Positions 23,026 to 32,683 of a stretch of 64,000 bases of DNA are shown here, piece after piece. The stretch is from Cellulomonas cellasea (lineage in GTDB: Bacteria > Actinomycetota > Actinomycetes > Actinomycetales > Cellulomonadaceae). The notes below the pieces were generated by a model that worked only from the letters and a program-made list of their open reading frames with translations, made no database searches and was not told where the DNA came from. Each line of letters opens with the position of its first letter. The stretch's first letter is position 1. The translations under genes were made by a program, and so were the position numbers. The stretch is from contig NZ_BJLR01000026.1 of assembly GCF_006538745.1 (NCBI RefSeq), forward strand, positions 1 through 64,000. Direction: 5' to 3'.

Positions 23026-24210
23026 CTACCGCCGCAGCAGCAGTGCCTCGCCCTGTCCCCCGCCGCCGCACAGCGCGACGCCCGCGCGTCCCGACCCGCG
23101 CCGCGCGAGCTCGAGCGCCGCGTGCCCCGCGAGCCGCGCCCCGGACGCGCCGATGGGGTGGCCGAGGGCGATCGCCCCGCCGTGCACGTTGGTGCGCTCG
23201 TGCGGGTAGCCGAGGTCGGCGAGCGACCGGACGAGGACCGACGCGAACGCCTCGTTGATCTCGACGAGGTCGAGGTCGGCGACGTCCCACCCGGCGCGCG
23301 CGAGGGCCGCCGTGAGCGCCGCGGACGGCTGGGAGTGCAGCGACGTGTCGGGCCCCGCGACCTGGCCGGACGCGCCGACCTCCGCGAGCCACGGCAGCCC
23401 GCGCGCCTCGGCGGCCTCCCTGCTCATGACCACGACGGCCGCCGCGCCGTCCGTGAGCGGCGAGGCGTTCCCGGCGGTGATCGTGCCGTCAGGGGCGAAC
23501 GCCGGGGCCAGCCGAGCGAGCGTCGCCGCGGTCGTGTCGGGCCGGATGCCCTCGTCCGCCGCCACCCGGACCGGGTCCCCGCGGCGCTGCGGGACGTCGA
23601 CAGGCACGATCTCCTCGGCGAGCACGCCGTCCTTCGCGGCGAGCGCGGCGCGGCGGTGGCTCTCCGCAGCGACCTCGTCCTGCTCCTCGCGCGTGATCCC
23701 GAGCGCCGCGTTGCCCCGCTCGGTCGACGCGCCCATGGACTCGTGGTCGAACGCGTCGGTGAGCCCGTCGTGCGCGAGCGAGTCGACCGCCCGCACGTCG
23801 CCGAACGTCCAGCCGCGGCGCGAGCCGGGCAGCAGGTGCGGGGCCTGGCTCATCGACTCCTGACCGCCCGCGACGACGACGTCGGCCTCGCCGAGCCGGA
23901 TCGTGCGCGCGGCGTCGATGATCGCGCTGAGCCCGCTCAGGCACACCTTGTTGACCGTCGCCGCCGGGACCGACCAGGAGAGGCCGGCGCCGCGGGCCGC
24001 CTGGCGTGCGGGATTCTGGCCGGCGCCCGCCTGCACGACCTGGCCCATGAGCACCTGGTCGACCTCCTCGGGCGCGACCCCCGCGCGGTCGAGCGCGCCG
24101 CGGATCGCCACGGCCCCGAGCTCGGCCGCGCTGAGCGTCGACAGCCCGCCGCCGAGGCGTCCCATCGGCGTGCGCGCGAACGCCACCAGCACCACGTCCC
24201 GCCCGGTCAT
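23026..24210 (-). CDS. Acetyl-CoA C-acetyltransferase (thiolase)
   Basis: The 394-residue thiolase would split acetoacetyl-CoA into two acetyl-CoA, or run in reverse. The nucleophilic Cys is in [11 protein letters not shown] (near residue 89), followed by [11 protein letters not shown]; the C-terminal catalytic motifs [19 protein letters not shown] and [14 protein letters not shown] contain the active His and Cys. Its ATG overlaps the stop of the CoA-transferase beta gene (ATGA). Together they finish leucine breakdown: acetoacetate is activated by the transferase, then cleaved here. Confidence 0.93.
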   Translation of the reverse strand: MTGRDVVLVAFARTPMGRLGGGLSTLSAAELGAVAIRGALDRAGVAPEEVDQVLMGQVVQAGAGQNPARQAARGAGLSWSVPAATVNKVCLSGLSAIIDAARTIRLGEADVVVAGGQESMSQAPHLLPGSRRGWTFGDVRAVDSLAHDGLTDAFDHESMGASTERGNAALGITREEQDEVAAESHRRAALAAKDGVLAEEIVPVDVPQRRGDPVRVAADEGIRPDTTAATLARLAPAFAPDGTITAGNASPLTDGAAAVVVMSREAAEARGLPWLAEVGASGQVAGPDTSLHSQPSAALTAALARAGWDVADLDLVEINEAFASVLVRSLADLGYPHERTNVHGGAIALGHPIGASGARLAGHAALELARRGSGRAGVALCGGGGQGEALLLRR

Positions 24211-24875
24211 CGCAGCACCATCTCGGGGACGTCGCCCTCGACCGCGAGCGCCACGTCGGTCGTCGCGTCGAGGACCTCCTGGACGCTGACGCCCGGCGCG
24301 CGCTCGCGCAGGACGAGGCCCGCGGGGGTCACGTCGACCACCGCGAGGTCGGTGATGACGCGGTCGACGACCGCGCGCCCGGTGAGCGGCAGCGTGCACG
24401 CGCGCACGAGCTTCGCCGAGCCGTCCCGCGCGGTGTGCTCCATGAGCACGACGATGCGCCGGGCTCCGTGCACGAGGTCCATCGCCCCTCCCATGCCCTT
24501 GACCATCTTCCCGGGGATCATCCAGTTGGCGATGTCCCCGCCGACCGACACCTGCATCGCGCCGAGGATCGCGACGTCGACCTTCCCGCCGCGGATCATC
24601 GCGAAGCTCGTCGCGGAGTCGAAGAAGCTCGCGCCCGGCTCGACCGTGATGGTCTCCTTGCCGGCGTTGATGAGGTCGGGGTCGACGCCGTCCTCCGCGG
24701 GGTAGGCGCCGACGCCGAGGACGCCGTTCTCCGACTGCAGCACGAGCTCGACCCCGTCGGGCACGTGGTTCGGCACGAGCGTCGGCAGCCCGATGCCGAG
24801 GTTCGCGTACGTGCCGTCGACGAGCTCCTGCGCGGCGCGCGCGGCGAGCTGGTCGCGCGTGAGCCGCCCGGTCAC
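24207..24875 (-). CDS. scoB: 3-oxoacid CoA-transferase subunit B
   Basis: This 222-residue beta subunit carries the catalytic glutamate in [11 protein letters not shown], which forms the covalent CoA thioester in family I CoA-transferases. GGHVDVA-type [14 protein letters not shown] and [16 protein letters not shown] are conserved. With ScoA it transfers CoA from succinyl-CoA to acetoacetate. The GTG start overlaps the scoA stop (GTGA), and the stop overlaps the thiolase ATG. In Mycobacterium tuberculosis the counterpart is Rv2503c, also next to the leucine genes. Confidence 0.92.
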   Translation of the reverse strand: MTGRLTRDQLAARAAQELVDGTYANLGIGLPTLVPNHVPDGVELVLQSENGVLGVGAYPAEDGVDPDLINAGKETITVEPGASFFDSATSFAMIRGGKVDVAILGAMQVSVGGDIANWMIPGKMVKGMGGAMDLVHGARRIVVLMEHTARDGSAKLVRACTLPLTGRAVVDRVITDLAVVDVTPAGLVLRERAPGVSVQEVLDATTDVALAVEGDVPEMVLR

Positions 24876-25660
24876 GACGTGCCTCCAGTGGAGCCGGCGC
24901 TGACGGTGCGGCGCTCGATGCGCTTGTCGGCGGCCTGCTCGGGCGTGAGCGCGACGACCCGGTCGACGAAGATGCCGGGCAGGTGCACCGCGTCGGGGTC
25001 GATCGCCCCCACCGGGACGAGGTGCTCGACCTCGGCGAGCGCGACCCGCCCGGCCGCCGCGGCGAGCGGGTTGAAGTTGCGGGCCGACGCGCGGAACACG
25101 AGGTTGCCGGCGCGGTCGCCCTGCCAGGCCCGCACGAGCGAGAAGTCGGCGGTGATCGCCCGCTCCAGGACGTACTCGCGCTCGACGCCGCGGACCGTGA
25201 ACCGGTCGACCGGCTTGGGCGGCGACGCGACCGCCACGCCCCCGTCGGGGTCGTAGCGCCAGGGCAGCCCGCCCTCGGCGACCTGCGTCCCGACGCCCGT
25301 CGCGGTGTAGAACGCCGGGATGCCGCTGCCGCCCGCGCGCAGGCGCTCCGCGAGCGTGCCCTGCGGCGTCAGCTCGACCTCGAGCTCCCCCGCGAGGAAC
25401 TGGCGGGCGAACTCCTTGTTCTCCCCGACGTAGGACGCGATGACGCGGCGCACCCGGCGGGCCTGGAGCAGCAGCCCGAGGCCCCAGTCGTCGACCCCGC
25501 AGTTGTTGCTCACGACCTCGAGGTCGTGCGTGCCGGCGTCGAGCAGCGCCCCGATCAGCACGCTCGGGATGCCGCAGAGCCCGAACCCCCCGACCGCGAG
25601 CGTCGCGCCGTCGGGGATGTCGGCGACCGCCTCCTGGGCGGACCGGACGACCTTGTCCAT
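24872..25660 (-). CDS. scoA: 3-oxoacid CoA-transferase subunit A
   Basis: The 262-residue alpha subunit begins [15 protein letters not shown] and has the glycine-rich [14 protein letters not shown] loop that binds CoA, with [14 protein letters not shown] and the [11 protein letters not shown] segment typical of the family. The ATG at 25660 is chosen over an earlier GTG (25726) because GGAGG precedes it and it matches the family start. It is divergent from the branched-chain ketoacid dehydrogenase genes across a 171-base spacer that must hold both promoters; a TACGCT (25757-25762) could be the forward -10. Confidence 0.92.
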   Translation of the reverse strand: MDKVVRSAQEAVADIPDGATLAVGGFGLCGIPSVLIGALLDAGTHDLEVVSNNCGVDDWGLGLLLQARRVRRVIASYVGENKEFARQFLAGELEVELTPQGTLAERLRAGGSGIPAFYTATGVGTQVAEGGLPWRYDPDGGVAVASPPKPVDRFTVRGVEREYVLERAITADFSLVRAWQGDRAGNLVFRASARNFNPLAAAAGRVALAEVEHLVPVGAIDPDAVHLPGIFVDRVVALTPEQAADKRIERRTVSAGSTGGTS

Positions 25661-25831
25661 GGGCGTGCCTCCTCGCACCACTGCGTGCCAGCACGTGCAC
25701 CGCAGCCTCGTGAGCGACGCGCGCACCTCCTCGGAGCACCGTAACCCCGGTCGTCGTACGCTGGCAGCACATCGGGCGATGGAGCCCAGACCTCACGAGG
25801 GCGCGGGCTCCGCCGAACAACGGAGCACACC

Positions 25832-27142
25832 ATGTTGCGTTCAGATCTGCGTCCAGACCTCACCCCGCACACCGACCCCCCGACCGCCGAGCAGGCCACC
25901 ACCACCCCCGGCGACGTCCTCCCCCGGCCGACGGCCGCAGGTCCGGACCACGAGACCGGCCCGCGTCCCGACCCCGGCCCGGCCCCCGCGATGGTCCAGC
26001 TGCTCGCCCAGGACGGCACCCGCCGCCCCGACCCCGAGCACGACCCGTGGGTCGCCGACCTCGACGACGAGCGGCTCGTCGCCCTCTACGAGGACATGGT
26101 CGTCGTGCGCCGGCTCGACATCGAGGCGACTGCGCTGCAGCGCCAGGGCCAGCTCGGGCTGTGGCCGCCCCTCCTCGGCCAGGAGGCCGCGCAGGTCGGC
26201 TCGGCGCGCGCGCTGCGACCTGACGACTTCGTGTTCTCGAGCTACCGCGAGAACGCCGTCGCGTGGTGCCGCGGCGTGTCGACGACCGACCTGGTGCGCG
26301 TGTGGAAGGGCACCGCGGCGACGGGCTGGGATCCCCGCGCGGTCGGCATGGCGACCCCGACGATCATCATCGGCGCGCAGACCTTGCACGCGACCGGGTA
26401 CGCGATCGGCTGCGCCAAGGACGGCGTCGACTCGGTGGCGGTCGCATACTTCGGCGACGGCGCGACGAGCGAGGGCGACGTGCACGAGGCGATGGTCTTC
26501 GCGGCGTCGTACCGCGCGCCCGTCGTGTTCTTCTGCCAGAACAACCAGTGGGCGATCTCGGAGCCCGTGGGCCTGCAGTCGCGGCGACCGCTCGCGGACC
26601 GCGCGCCGGGGTACGGCATCCCGAGCGTGCGCGTCGACGGCAACGACGTGCTGGCCGTGACCGCGGTGACCCGCGTCGCGCTCGACCGGGCGCGCACCGG
26701 CGGCGGGCCGACGTTCGTCGAGGCCGTGACGTACCGGCGCGGTCCGCACACGACGTCGGACGACCCCACGCGCTACGTCGACCCGGCGGTGCACGAGCGG
26801 TGGGTCGCGCTCGACCCGATCGCGCGCGTCGAGCGGTACCTCGAGCGCCGCGGCCGGCTGACCGACGAGCTGACGGGCACCGTCACGGCGCGGGCGGACA
26901 CTGCGGCCGCCGAGATGCGTGCGGGCTGCCACGGGCTCGAGCCCCCGCCGCCGCTCAGCGTGTTCGACCACGTGTACACGACGCCGACGTCGTGGCTCGA
27001 GCGCCAGCGCAGCCAGTACGCGGCGTACCTCGCGATGTTCGACGAGCGCACCGGGGACGGCCCGGCGGGCGACGGCTCAGAAGGTGGCGGCACGGCGGGC
27101 GACGACGCGGCGGACGAGGGCACGGCGGGGGGCACCCGATGA
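25832..27142 (+). CDS. bkdA: Branched-chain ketoacid dehydrogenase E1 alpha
   Basis: This 436-residue ThDP-dependent subunit decarboxylates 2-oxoisocaproate and related ketoacids (a pyruvate-type role cannot be excluded from sequence alone). The ThDP/Mg motif runs from [14 protein letters not shown] to [21 protein letters not shown] and [18 protein letters not shown] are conserved. It has a low-complexity Pro/Thr N-terminal extension of about 55 residues and a Gly/Asp-rich tail, both outside the core. A later ATG (residue 54) lacks a ribosome-binding site, so the first is kept. Neighbouring leucine-pathway genes favour the branched-chain role, as for Rv2497c. Confidence 0.9.
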   Translation: MLRSDLRPDLTPHTDPPTAEQATTTPGDVLPRPTAAGPDHETGPRPDPGPAPAMVQLLAQDGTRRPDPEHDPWVADLDDERLVALYEDMVVVRRLDIEATALQRQGQLGLWPPLLGQEAAQVGSARALRPDDFVFSSYRENAVAWCRGVSTTDLVRVWKGTAATGWDPRAVGMATPTIIIGAQTLHATGYAIGCAKDGVDSVAVAYFGDGATSEGDVHEAMVFAASYRAPVVFFCQNNQWAISEPVGLQSRRPLADRAPGYGIPSVRVDGNDVLAVTAVTRVALDRARTGGGPTFVEAVTYRRGPHTTSDDPTRYVDPAVHERWVALDPIARVERYLERRGRLTDELTGTVTARADTAAAEMRAGCHGLEPPPPLSVFDHVYTTPTSWLERQRSQYAAYLAMFDERTGDGPAGDGSEGGGTAGDDAADEGTAGGTR

Positions 27143-28146
27143 CGGCGCTGACCCTCGGCGGGGCGCTCAACGCGGCGCTGCGGCGCGCGCTCGAGGACGA
27201 CCCCAAGGTCGTGCTGATGGGCGAGGACATCGGCACGCTCGGCGGGGTCTTCCGTGTCACCGACGGGCTGCAGCGCGACTTCGGCGCCGACCGCGTCATG
27301 GACACCCCGCTCGCTGAGGCCGGCATCGTCGGGACGGCCGTCGGGCTCGCGTACCGCGGGTACCGGCCCGTCGTGGAGATCCAGTTCGACGGCTTCGTCT
27401 TCCCGGCGTTCGACCAGCTCGTCACGCAGGTCGCACGGCTGTACCACCGCACCGGCGGCGCGATCCGGATGCCGATCACGGTCCGGATCCCGTACGGCGG
27501 CGGCATCGGCGCGGTCGAGCACCACTCGGAGTCGCCCGAGGCGTACTTCGCGCACACCCCGGGCCTGCGCGTCGTCACGTGCGCGGACCCGCAGGACGCG
27601 CACACGCTGCTGCGCCAGGCGATCGCGTGCGACGACCCGGTGATCTTCTTCGAGCCCAAGCGGCGGTACTGGGTCAAGGGCGAGGTCGACGACGTCATCG
27701 ACGGCTCGACCGCGCCGATGCACGCCGCCCGCGTCGTCGTGCCCGGGACGGACGTGACGCTCGTCGCCTACGGGCCGCTCGTGATGACCGCGCGCGACGT
27801 CGCGCTCGCCGCCGCGGACGACGGCATCTCGGTCGAGGTCATCGACCTGCGCTCGCTGTCGCCGATCGACCTCGCCACGGTCGAGGCGTCCGTGCGGCGG
27901 AGCGGCCGGCTCGTGATCACGCACGAGGCGCAGCAGCACGGCGGGCTCGGCGCCGAGATCGCCGCGAGCATCACCGAGCGGTGCTTCTTCCACCTCGAGG
28001 CTCCCCCGGTCCGCGTCACCGGGTTCGACGTCCCGTACCCGGCCGCGAAGCTCGAGGAGCACTTCCTGCCCGACCTCGACCGGATCCTCGACGCGGTCGA
28101 CCGCGTGCTCGGGCGCGAGCACTCGCTGACCGGCTGGAGGGGCTGA
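27139..28146 (+). CDS. bkdB: Branched-chain ketoacid dehydrogenase E1 beta
   Basis: The 335-residue beta subunit pairs with the preceding gene to form the E1 heterotetramer. Landmarks are VLMGEDIGTLGGVFRVTDGL, DTPLAEAGIVGTAVGLA, EIQFDGFVFPAFDQLV and a transketolase C-terminal domain with VEVIDLRSLSPID. The RIPYGGGIGAVEHHSES loop is characteristic of branched-chain and pyruvate E1 beta. Start and stop sit within a tightly packed operon: ATGA overlap upstream, one base to the E2 gene downstream. Confidence 0.92.
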   Translation: MTALTLGGALNAALRRALEDDPKVVLMGEDIGTLGGVFRVTDGLQRDFGADRVMDTPLAEAGIVGTAVGLAYRGYRPVVEIQFDGFVFPAFDQLVTQVARLYHRTGGAIRMPITVRIPYGGGIGAVEHHSESPEAYFAHTPGLRVVTCADPQDAHTLLRQAIACDDPVIFFEPKRRYWVKGEVDDVIDGSTAPMHAARVVVPGTDVTLVAYGPLVMTARDVALAAADDGISVEVIDLRSLSPIDLATVEASVRRSGRLVITHEAQQHGGLGAEIAASITERCFFHLEAPPVRVTGFDVPYPAAKLEEHFLPDLDRILDAVDRVLGREHSLTGWRG

Positions 28147-28147
28147 C

Positions 28148-29674
28148 ATGGCGGTCGAGGAGTTCGCGATGCCGGACCTCGGCGAGGGCCTGACCGAGGC
28201 GGAGCTCGTGTCGTGGGAGGTCGCCGAGGGCGACACCGTCGCGCTCAACCAGGTGATCGCGGAGGTCGAGACGGCCAAGGCCGCCGTGCAGCTGCCGTCG
28301 CCGTACGCGGGGGTCGTCGCCCGGCTGCTCGTCGAGCCCGGCACGACCGTGCTCGTCGGGTCGCCGATCCTCGCGGTCGACACGGCGCCGGCGGGTGTCG
28401 AGGGGACGCTCTCGGCCCACGGGGCCGGGGCGTCGTCCGCGGCGGCGGGTGCCGCGCTTGGCGCCGCAACCGCGTCCGCACCCGCGACCGCCGAGCGTCT
28501 GCCCACGACGGCGAACGGCGCGTCGTCGTCCGCGGCAGACGCCGGTGCCCCGTCGCCGGTGGTCGCGCGCACGTCCGTGCTCGTCGGCTACGGGCCGACG
28601 GTCGGCACGACGGACCGACCACGACGCCGTCCCCGCACATTGCGACCGGGTGCCCCGGGACCGCACACCGGGCGCGCACCGGCGGACCCGGCGCCGACGG
28701 ACCACGCGGGCACCGGCGGCCGCACCGCACGGCCCGTGGGCACCCCCGAGCGGCCACGCACGTACCCGCCGGTGCGCAAGCTCGCGCACGAGCTCGGCGT
28801 CGACCTCACGGGCGTCGTGGGCACCGGACCCGACGGTGTCATCACGCGCGACGACGTCCTGGCCCGCGCACACCCGGACGGCGGGTCGGCGCAGGCCGGC
28901 TCACCGACGGACGCGGCACAGGCACCGGCCGCTTCGGCCACGTTGGTCGCGTCGGTCACGTCGCAGGGATCACCGCGCGAGGAGCGCACGCCGGTGACGG
29001 GAGTCCGCCGCCGCACCGCCGCCGCGATGGTCGCGAGCGCGTTCACCGCCCCGCAGGCGACGGTCTTCCTCACGGTCGACGTGACCCCGACGCTCGAGCT
29101 GCTCGACGACCTGCGCCGCGACCGCGCGCTGGCAGGCCACCGCCTCACGCTGCTCACGGTGGTCGCCAAGGCCGTGACGATCGCGGTCGCCCGCACGCCC
29201 GAGGTCAACTCCCGCTGGGACGAGGCCGCCGGGGAGATCGTGCGGCCGCGCTACGTGAACCTCGGCATCGCCGCGGCGACCCCCCGCGGGCTGCTCGTGC
29301 CCAACGTCAAGGACGCCGACGGGCTGCACCTCGACGCGCTCGCGGACGCCCTGGCGCATCTCACCGAGCAGGCGCGTGCGGGCACGACGCCACCGGCCGA
29401 CCTCGTCGGCGGCACGATCACGATCACCAACGTGGGGGTCTTCGGCATCGATGCGGGAACCCCGATCCTCAACCCGGGCGAGTCCGCGATCCTCGCCGTC
29501 GGCGCGGTGCGGCGCCGGCCGTGGGAGCACCGGGACCGGATCGCGCTGCGCAGCGTCGTGACGCTCGCGGTGACGTTCGACCACCGCGTCGTGGACGGCG
29601 AGCAGGCGGCCCGGTTCGTCTCGGACGTCGGCGCGGTGCTCGCCAACCCGGGGTCGGTGCTCGCGATGGTGTGA
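28148..29674 (+). CDS. bkdC: Dihydrolipoamide acyltransferase E2 component
   Basis: This 508-residue protein forms the core of the ketoacid dehydrogenase complex. One lipoyl domain (1-80) carries the lipoylated lysine at residue 44 (VETAKAAVQ). A long Ala/Pro/Thr linker leads to an E3-binding domain at about 205-240 (PVRKLAHELGVDLTGVVGTG) and the catalytic domain from about 285, with the active His479 and Asp483 in FDHRVVDGEQ. It moves acyl groups from E1 to CoA. No E3 (lipoamide dehydrogenase) gene is in the window, so a shared E3 from elsewhere is presumed. Confidence 0.92.
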   Translation: MAVEEFAMPDLGEGLTEAELVSWEVAEGDTVALNQVIAEVETAKAAVQLPSPYAGVVARLLVEPGTTVLVGSPILAVDTAPAGVEGTLSAHGAGASSAAAGAALGAATASAPATAERLPTTANGASSSAADAGAPSPVVARTSVLVGYGPTVGTTDRPRRRPRTLRPGAPGPHTGRAPADPAPTDHAGTGGRTARPVGTPERPRTYPPVRKLAHELGVDLTGVVGTGPDGVITRDDVLARAHPDGGSAQAGSPTDAAQAPAASATLVASVTSQGSPREERTPVTGVRRRTAAAMVASAFTAPQATVFLTVDVTPTLELLDDLRRDRALAGHRLTLLTVVAKAVTIAVARTPEVNSRWDEAAGEIVRPRYVNLGIAAATPRGLLVPNVKDADGLHLDALADALAHLTEQARAGTTPPADLVGGTITITNVGVFGIDAGTPILNPGESAILAVGAVRRRPWEHRDRIALRSVVTLAVTFDHRVVDGEQAARFVSDVGAVLANPGSVLAMV

Positions 29675-29682
29675 CGGGCGGC

Positions 29683-30183
29683 TCAGCGGTGCCCGCCGCG
29701 GCGTCCGGCACGGCGGGCCGGAGTCGGCACACGCCCCGCGCGCGGCTCCAGCATCACGGGCACGCCCCGGCGGCGTGACCGCTGCACGTCACCCCACGCC
29801 CGGCGCAGGCATACCAGCCCCGTCACGGCCAGGCCGAGGAGCAGGGCATCGAGCAGACCGAACGGCGTGACGTCGGCGAGCACGGCCGAGCCCGGGTCGG
29901 CGGGGTCGACCAGCACGTCGACCCGCTCGTTCGCCCGCAGGTCGGCCCCGCCGCCGTCGAGCGGTATCCGCGCGGTGGTGCCGGTCTCGAGCACCTCCAC
30001 CACGAGGACGTCGGGGACGCGCCGGCCCTGCTCGATGGTGACGACACGCGCCGCCGCGCGGGTGCCGTGCCGGACGAGATCGGCGTCGTGCACGACCGTG
30101 ACGACCAGCGCCACGGACGCCGCGACGGACAGCAGCAGCGCGACCACGAGCGACGTCCAGGCGTCGACTGCTCGGCGGCTCAC
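29683..30183 (-). CDS. DUF3592-like two-helix membrane protein
   Basis: The 166-residue protein has one membrane helix near the start (about 8-31), an extracytoplasmic beta-rich segment (about 40-105, with a VDVLVDPADPGSAVLAD strand-turn pattern) and a second helix (about 108-126), ending in a basic Arg/Pro-rich tail inside the cell. This layout is that of DUF3592 proteins, which have no established function. It faces the E2 gene across eight bases and seems unrelated to the catabolic genes around it. Confidence 0.7.
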   Translation of the reverse strand: MSRRAVDAWTSLVVALLLSVAASVALVVTVVHDADLVRHGTRAAARVVTIEQGRRVPDVLVVEVLETGTTARIPLDGGGADLRANERVDVLVDPADPGSAVLADVTPFGLLDALLLGLAVTGLVCLRRAWGDVQRSRRRGVPVMLEPRAGRVPTPARRAGRRGGHR

Positions 30184-30237
30184 GCGACCGACGCTACGCG
30201 TCCGGGCCGCGCCGGCGGCGCCGGGCCGCGTGGGAGC

Positions 30238-30957
30238 TCAGCGCCCCAGGCCGACCGGGTGCCCGAGGGCCGCGAGCGCCATCTCGGCGAGCAGCGCCTC
30301 GACCCGGCCGCGGGGCAGCGCCCGGGCGCTGTGGGGCGTCGAGTTGAGCAGCCCGAAGGTCGCGTGCGCGCGCAGCCGGAGCTCGGACCGCTCGGCGGAC
30401 GGGTCGAGCCGCGCCAGCACGTCGACCCAGAGCTCGACGTAGCGGCGTTGCAGGGTGCGCACGGACCGGCGGTCGTGCTCGGCGAGCTGCTCGAGGTCAC
30501 GGTCCTGGACGCGGATGACGTCGGGGTCGGCGAGCGCGAACTCGACGTGGAACGCGACGAGCCCCCGGAGCGCCTCGTCGTCGGCGGCGGCCCGCTCCAC
30601 GACGGTGCGGCCCCCGTCGAGCAGCTCCGCGCTGACCCCGCCGAGGAGCGAGGCGAGCACGGCGTGCTTGCCCGGGAAGTGCCGGTAGACCGCGGGGCCG
30701 CTCACCCCGGCGGCCGCGCCGAGGTCCTCCATCGACACGCCCTCGAAGCCGCGGAGCGCGAACAGGCGGGCCGCCGCCGCGAGCAGAGCAGCACGCCGCT
30801 CGGCCTTGGCTCGCCCTCGGGCCGTGCCCGCCGCGCGCGGTCCCTCGCGCCCCGAGGCTCGGTCGCCCGGATCGCCGGTGCGATCGGCGCTGCCCGATCG
30901 GCTCGGCGCGACCGGGAGCAGCGTGCTCGCACCGCGCTCGTGACGCTCCCCGCTCAT
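30238..30957 (-). CDS. TetR-family regulator of the leucine catabolic operon
   Basis: This 239-residue regulator has a low-complexity N-terminus of about 50 residues, then a TetR DNA-binding domain (AALLAAAARLFALRGFEGVS to SGPAVYRHFPGKHAVLASLL, about 53-100) and a ligand-binding domain resembling those that respond to acyl-CoA. It is divergent from the acyl-CoA carboxylase operon with a palindrome in between, the same arrangement as the TetR gene Rv2506 at the corresponding mycobacterial locus. Repression lifted by a branched-chain acyl-CoA is a reasonable inference. Confidence 0.87.
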   Translation of the reverse strand: MSGERHERGASTLLPVAPSRSGSADRTGDPGDRASGREGPRAAGTARGRAKAERRAALLAAAARLFALRGFEGVSMEDLGAAAGVSGPAVYRHFPGKHAVLASLLGGVSAELLDGGRTVVERAAADDEALRGLVAFHVEFALADPDVIRVQDRDLEQLAEHDRRSVRTLQRRYVELWVDVLARLDPSAERSELRLRAHATFGLLNSTPHSARALPRGRVEALLAEMALAALGHPVGLGR

Positions 30958-31020
30958 GCCGCTCCTCGCTCGTCCGCCCCCCTGGGGCGCACATCCGGTG
31001 AACGAACTCTAGCCGAATCC

Positions 31021-31038
31021 AGTGAATGGGTGTTCACT
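31021..31038. promoter_or_regulatory. TetR-type operator AGTGAA-N6-TTCACT
   Basis: An 18-bp inverted repeat with 6-base arms lies in the divergent spacer, 37 bases upstream of the carboxylase start codon. A further half-site-like GGTGAACGA lies about 25 bases further upstream (30998-31006). AGTGAA/TTCACT arms are typical of TetR-family regulators of acyl-CoA metabolism. The adjacent TetR protein is the likely binder. Confidence 0.6.
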
Positions 31039-31075
31039 CGAACCGGAGACCCGCGGTTCCCGGACAGGAGCGTCG

Positions 31076-32683
31076 ATGACGACGATCACGAGCACGGCCG
31101 ACCCCGTCGCGCCCCCCGCCGCCGCGCGCGAGACCGCCCAGCGCGCGCTCGTCGACGAGCTGCGCGCGCGCCTGCGGACGGCGGCCCAGGGCGGTCCGGC
31201 GGCGTCCCGCGAGCGCCACGTCGCCCGCGGCAAGCTCCTCGCCCGCGAGCGCGTCGACGCGCTGCTCGACGACGGCAGCCCGTTCCTCGAGCTCGCCCCG
31301 CTCGCCGCGCACGGGATGTACGGCGACGAGGCGCCCGGCGCAGGCGTCGTCGCCGGCATCGGCCTCGTCGCGGGCCGGCACGTCGTGGTGGTCGCGAACG
31401 ACGCGACGGTCAAGGGCGGCACCTACTACCCGATGACGGTCAAGAAGCACCTGCGCGCGCAGGAGGTCGCGCTCGAGAACCGGCTGCCGTGCGTCTACCT
31501 CGTCGACTCGGGCGGCGCGTACCTGCCCATGCAGGACGAGGTGTTCCCGGACCGTGACCACTTCGGGCGGATCTTCTACCACCAGGCCCGGCTCTCCGCC
31601 GCGGGGGTCCCGCAGGTCGCGTGCGTCATGGGCTCGTGCACCGCGGGCGGGGCGTACGTGCCGGCGATGAGCGACGAGACGGTCATCGTCCGCGGCCAGG
31701 GCACGATCTTCCTCGGCGGCCCGCCGCTCGTGAAGGCCGCGACCGGCGAGGTCGTCACGGCCGAGGACCTCGGCGGGGGCGAGCTGCACACGCGCGTCTC
31801 GGGGGTCGCGGACCACCTCGCCGAGGACGACGCCGACGCGCTGCGGATCGTCCGGCGCATCGTCGCGACGCTCCCCTCCCCGCGCGAGCACGCCTGGGCC
31901 GTCACGGAGGTCCGGGAGCCGCTCGCCGACCCGGCGGAGCTGTACGGCGTCGTCCCCGTCGACCTGCAGGAGCCGTACGACGTGCGCGACGTCATCGCGC
32001 GCCTGGTCGACGCGAGCGAGCTGCACGAGTTCAAGCGCGAGTACGGCACGACGCTCGTGACGGGCTTCGCGCGCCTGCACGGCCACCCGGTCGGGATCGT
32101 GGCGAACAACGGCGTGCTGTTCGGGGAGTCGGCGCTCAAGGGTGCGCACTTCGTCGAGCTGTGCGACCAGCGCGGCATCCCGCTGGTGTTCCTGCAGAAC
32201 GTCGTCGGCTTCATGGTCGGGCGCGACTACGAGGCGGGCGGCATCGCGAAGCACGGCGCCAAGATGGTCACGGCCGTCGCGACGGCCCGCGTCCCGAAGC
32301 TCACGGTCGTGATCGGCGGGTCGTTCGGCGCCGGCAACTACTCGATGTGCGGGCGCGCGTACTCCCCGCGGTTCCTGTGGATGTGGCCCGGTGCGCGGAT
32401 CTCGGTCATGGGCGGGGCGCAGGCCTCGGCGGTGCTCGCGACGGTGCGCCGCGACCAGCTCGAGGCCCGGGGCGAGACGTGGTCCGCGGAGGACGAGGAG
32501 CTGTTCGCGGCCCCGATCCGGGAGCAGTACGAGCGGCAGGGCTCGCCGTACTGGTCGACCGCCCGCCTGTGGGACGACGGCATCCTCGACCCCGCGGACA
32601 CCCGGCGCGTGCTCGGGCTCGCGCTCGACGTGTGCCGCGGCGTCCCCCTGGAGCCGCGCGCCGCGGCCGTGTACCGGATGTGA
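31076..32683 (+). CDS. accD1: Methylcrotonyl-CoA carboxylase-type carboxyltransferase subunit
   Basis: The 535-residue protein is the carboxyltransferase (beta) subunit of a biotin-dependent acyl-CoA carboxylase. [19 protein letters not shown] and [19 protein letters not shown] form the CoA-binding half; [22 protein letters not shown] and [16 protein letters not shown] form the biotin-binding half, all typical of methylcrotonyl-CoA carboxylase rather than propionyl-CoA carboxylase. It acts on 3-methylcrotonyl-CoA in leucine breakdown. The ATG at 31076 follows AGGAG; an earlier in-frame ATG would extend into the operator region. First gene of a five-gene coupled operon. Confidence 0.92.
   Translation: MTTITSTADPVAPPAAARETAQRALVDELRARLRTAAQGGPAASRERHVARGKLLARERVDALLDDGSPFLELAPLAAHGMYGDEAPGAGVVAGIGLVAGRHVVVVANDATVKGGTYYPMTVKKHLRAQEVALENRLPCVYLVDSGGAYLPMQDEVFPDRDHFGRIFYHQARLSAAGVPQVACVMGSCTAGGAYVPAMSDETVIVRGQGTIFLGGPPLVKAATGEVVTAEDLGGGELHTRVSGVADHLAEDDADALRIVRRIVATLPSPREHAWAVTEVREPLADPAELYGVVPVDLQEPYDVRDVIARLVDASELHEFKREYGTTLVTGFARLHGHPVGIVANNGVLFGESALKGAHFVELCDQRGIPLVFLQNVVGFMVGRDYEAGGIAKHGAKMVTAVATARVPKLTVVIGGSFGAGNYSMCGRAYSPRFLWMWPGARISVMGGAQASAVLATVRRDQLEARGETWSAEDEELFAAPIREQYERQGSPYWSTARLWDDGILDPADTRRVLGLALDVCRGVPLEPRAAAVYRM

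Noticed and set aside
25832-25990. Later ATG start for the E1 alpha gene, removing the 53-residue extension.
   Set aside because: No ribosome-binding site precedes the later ATG, whereas the first ATG has one; the extension is accepted though low in complexity.
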